64,000 nucleotides of DNA from NCBI GenBank assembly GCA_029561455.1, contig JAKQIY010000030.1, forward strand, positions 248,001-312,000. Reading direction: 5' to 3'. How positions within the stretch are numbered: position 1 is the stretch's first letter; each line of letters starts with the position of its first letter. Made by a program: the position numbers and the translations under genes. Positions 63,945-64,000 of the stretch are shown in pieces. Source of the DNA: a bacterium (GTDB lineage Bacteria > Zhuqueibacterota > Zhuqueibacteria > Residuimicrobiales > Krinioviventaceae). The notes below the pieces were generated by a model. The model ran no database searches, was not told the origin of the DNA, and saw nothing but the letters and a program-made list of their open reading frames with translations.

Positions 63945-64000
63945 TTTTTATTTTCAAATTCTATCTTGCGTTTTAATAATTATTGATAATCATTGAAATT

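Noticed and set aside
1-64000. tRNA or rRNA genes, integrases, transposases, prophage genes
   Set aside because: I looked through the gaps and coding regions by eye and found none that I could support.

Overview
The window looks like chromosome of a Gram-negative member of the FCB group, probably a Calditrichota- or Ignavibacteria-like lineage rather than a classic Bacteroidota. The grounds are outer-membrane TonB-dependent receptors (one with a CarboxypepD_reg-like domain), a QNYPNPFNPST-type sorting segment fused to a Fibrobacter-type paralogous domain, many exported glycosidases, and ordinary Shine-Dalgarno sites in front of most genes. The assignment is inference. I see no rRNA, tRNA, CRISPR array or insertion sequence. 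Base composition is moderate throughout except for one very AT-rich gene at 16.0-19.9 kb.

Layout. 1-12.5 kb is housekeeping and envelope: a truncated queuosine-precursor transporter (queT), endonuclease III (nth), an alkyltransferase-like DNA repair protein, an rRNA methyltransferase, two exported metallopeptidases, a TonB-dependent receptor with a duplicated-domain lipoprotein, and a FadL-like porin divergent from a TetR regulator. 12.8-20.2 kb is accessory: a two-HKD phospholipase D-like protein, a Phd/RelE-type toxin-antitoxin pair, and a 1282-residue protein that appears to join an Mrr-like nuclease fold, a long helical-repeat region and a C-terminal PIN-like nuclease. 20.2-45 kb mixes sugar metabolism and polysaccharide degradation (uxaE, a clan-A glycosidase, two GH5-like enzymes, a GH9 enzyme) with a tandem pair of AI-2E-family permeases, a FISUMP-domain protein, a PAS-PP2C phosphatase, a cold-shock protein with a long structured leader, a two-component pair, a radical SAM protein and a nitronate monooxygenase. 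43.6-44.8 kb is a small repeat-bounded segment with an orphan antitoxin and a GNAT acetyltransferase. 46.9-49.4 kb holds an eroded alpha/beta-hydrolase pseudogene and a type II restriction-modification pair, in which an HTH-fused methyltransferase converges on and overlaps the endonuclease.

The most coherent system is the five-gene run at 50.2-61.0 kb: a receiver-multiPAS histidine kinase, a membrane PAS histidine kinase, a TonB-dependent receptor, a YfiR-like periplasmic protein and a CHASE8-like-HAMP histidine kinase. It resembles the YfiBNR surface-sensing module, with the diguanylate cyclase output replaced by a HisKA_2 kinase and the outer-membrane partner replaced by a TonB-type receptor. 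The first kinase carries four PAS repeats at an exact 372-bp period.

The two strongest candidates for something undescribed are that receptor/YfiR-like/CHASE8-like-kinase operon and the AT-rich nuclease-repeat-PIN protein. Several RNA-level signals may also merit attention: a terminator-like hairpin in the cold-shock leader, an orphan promoter-terminator unit at the right edge, and a motif shared upstream of two signalling genes.
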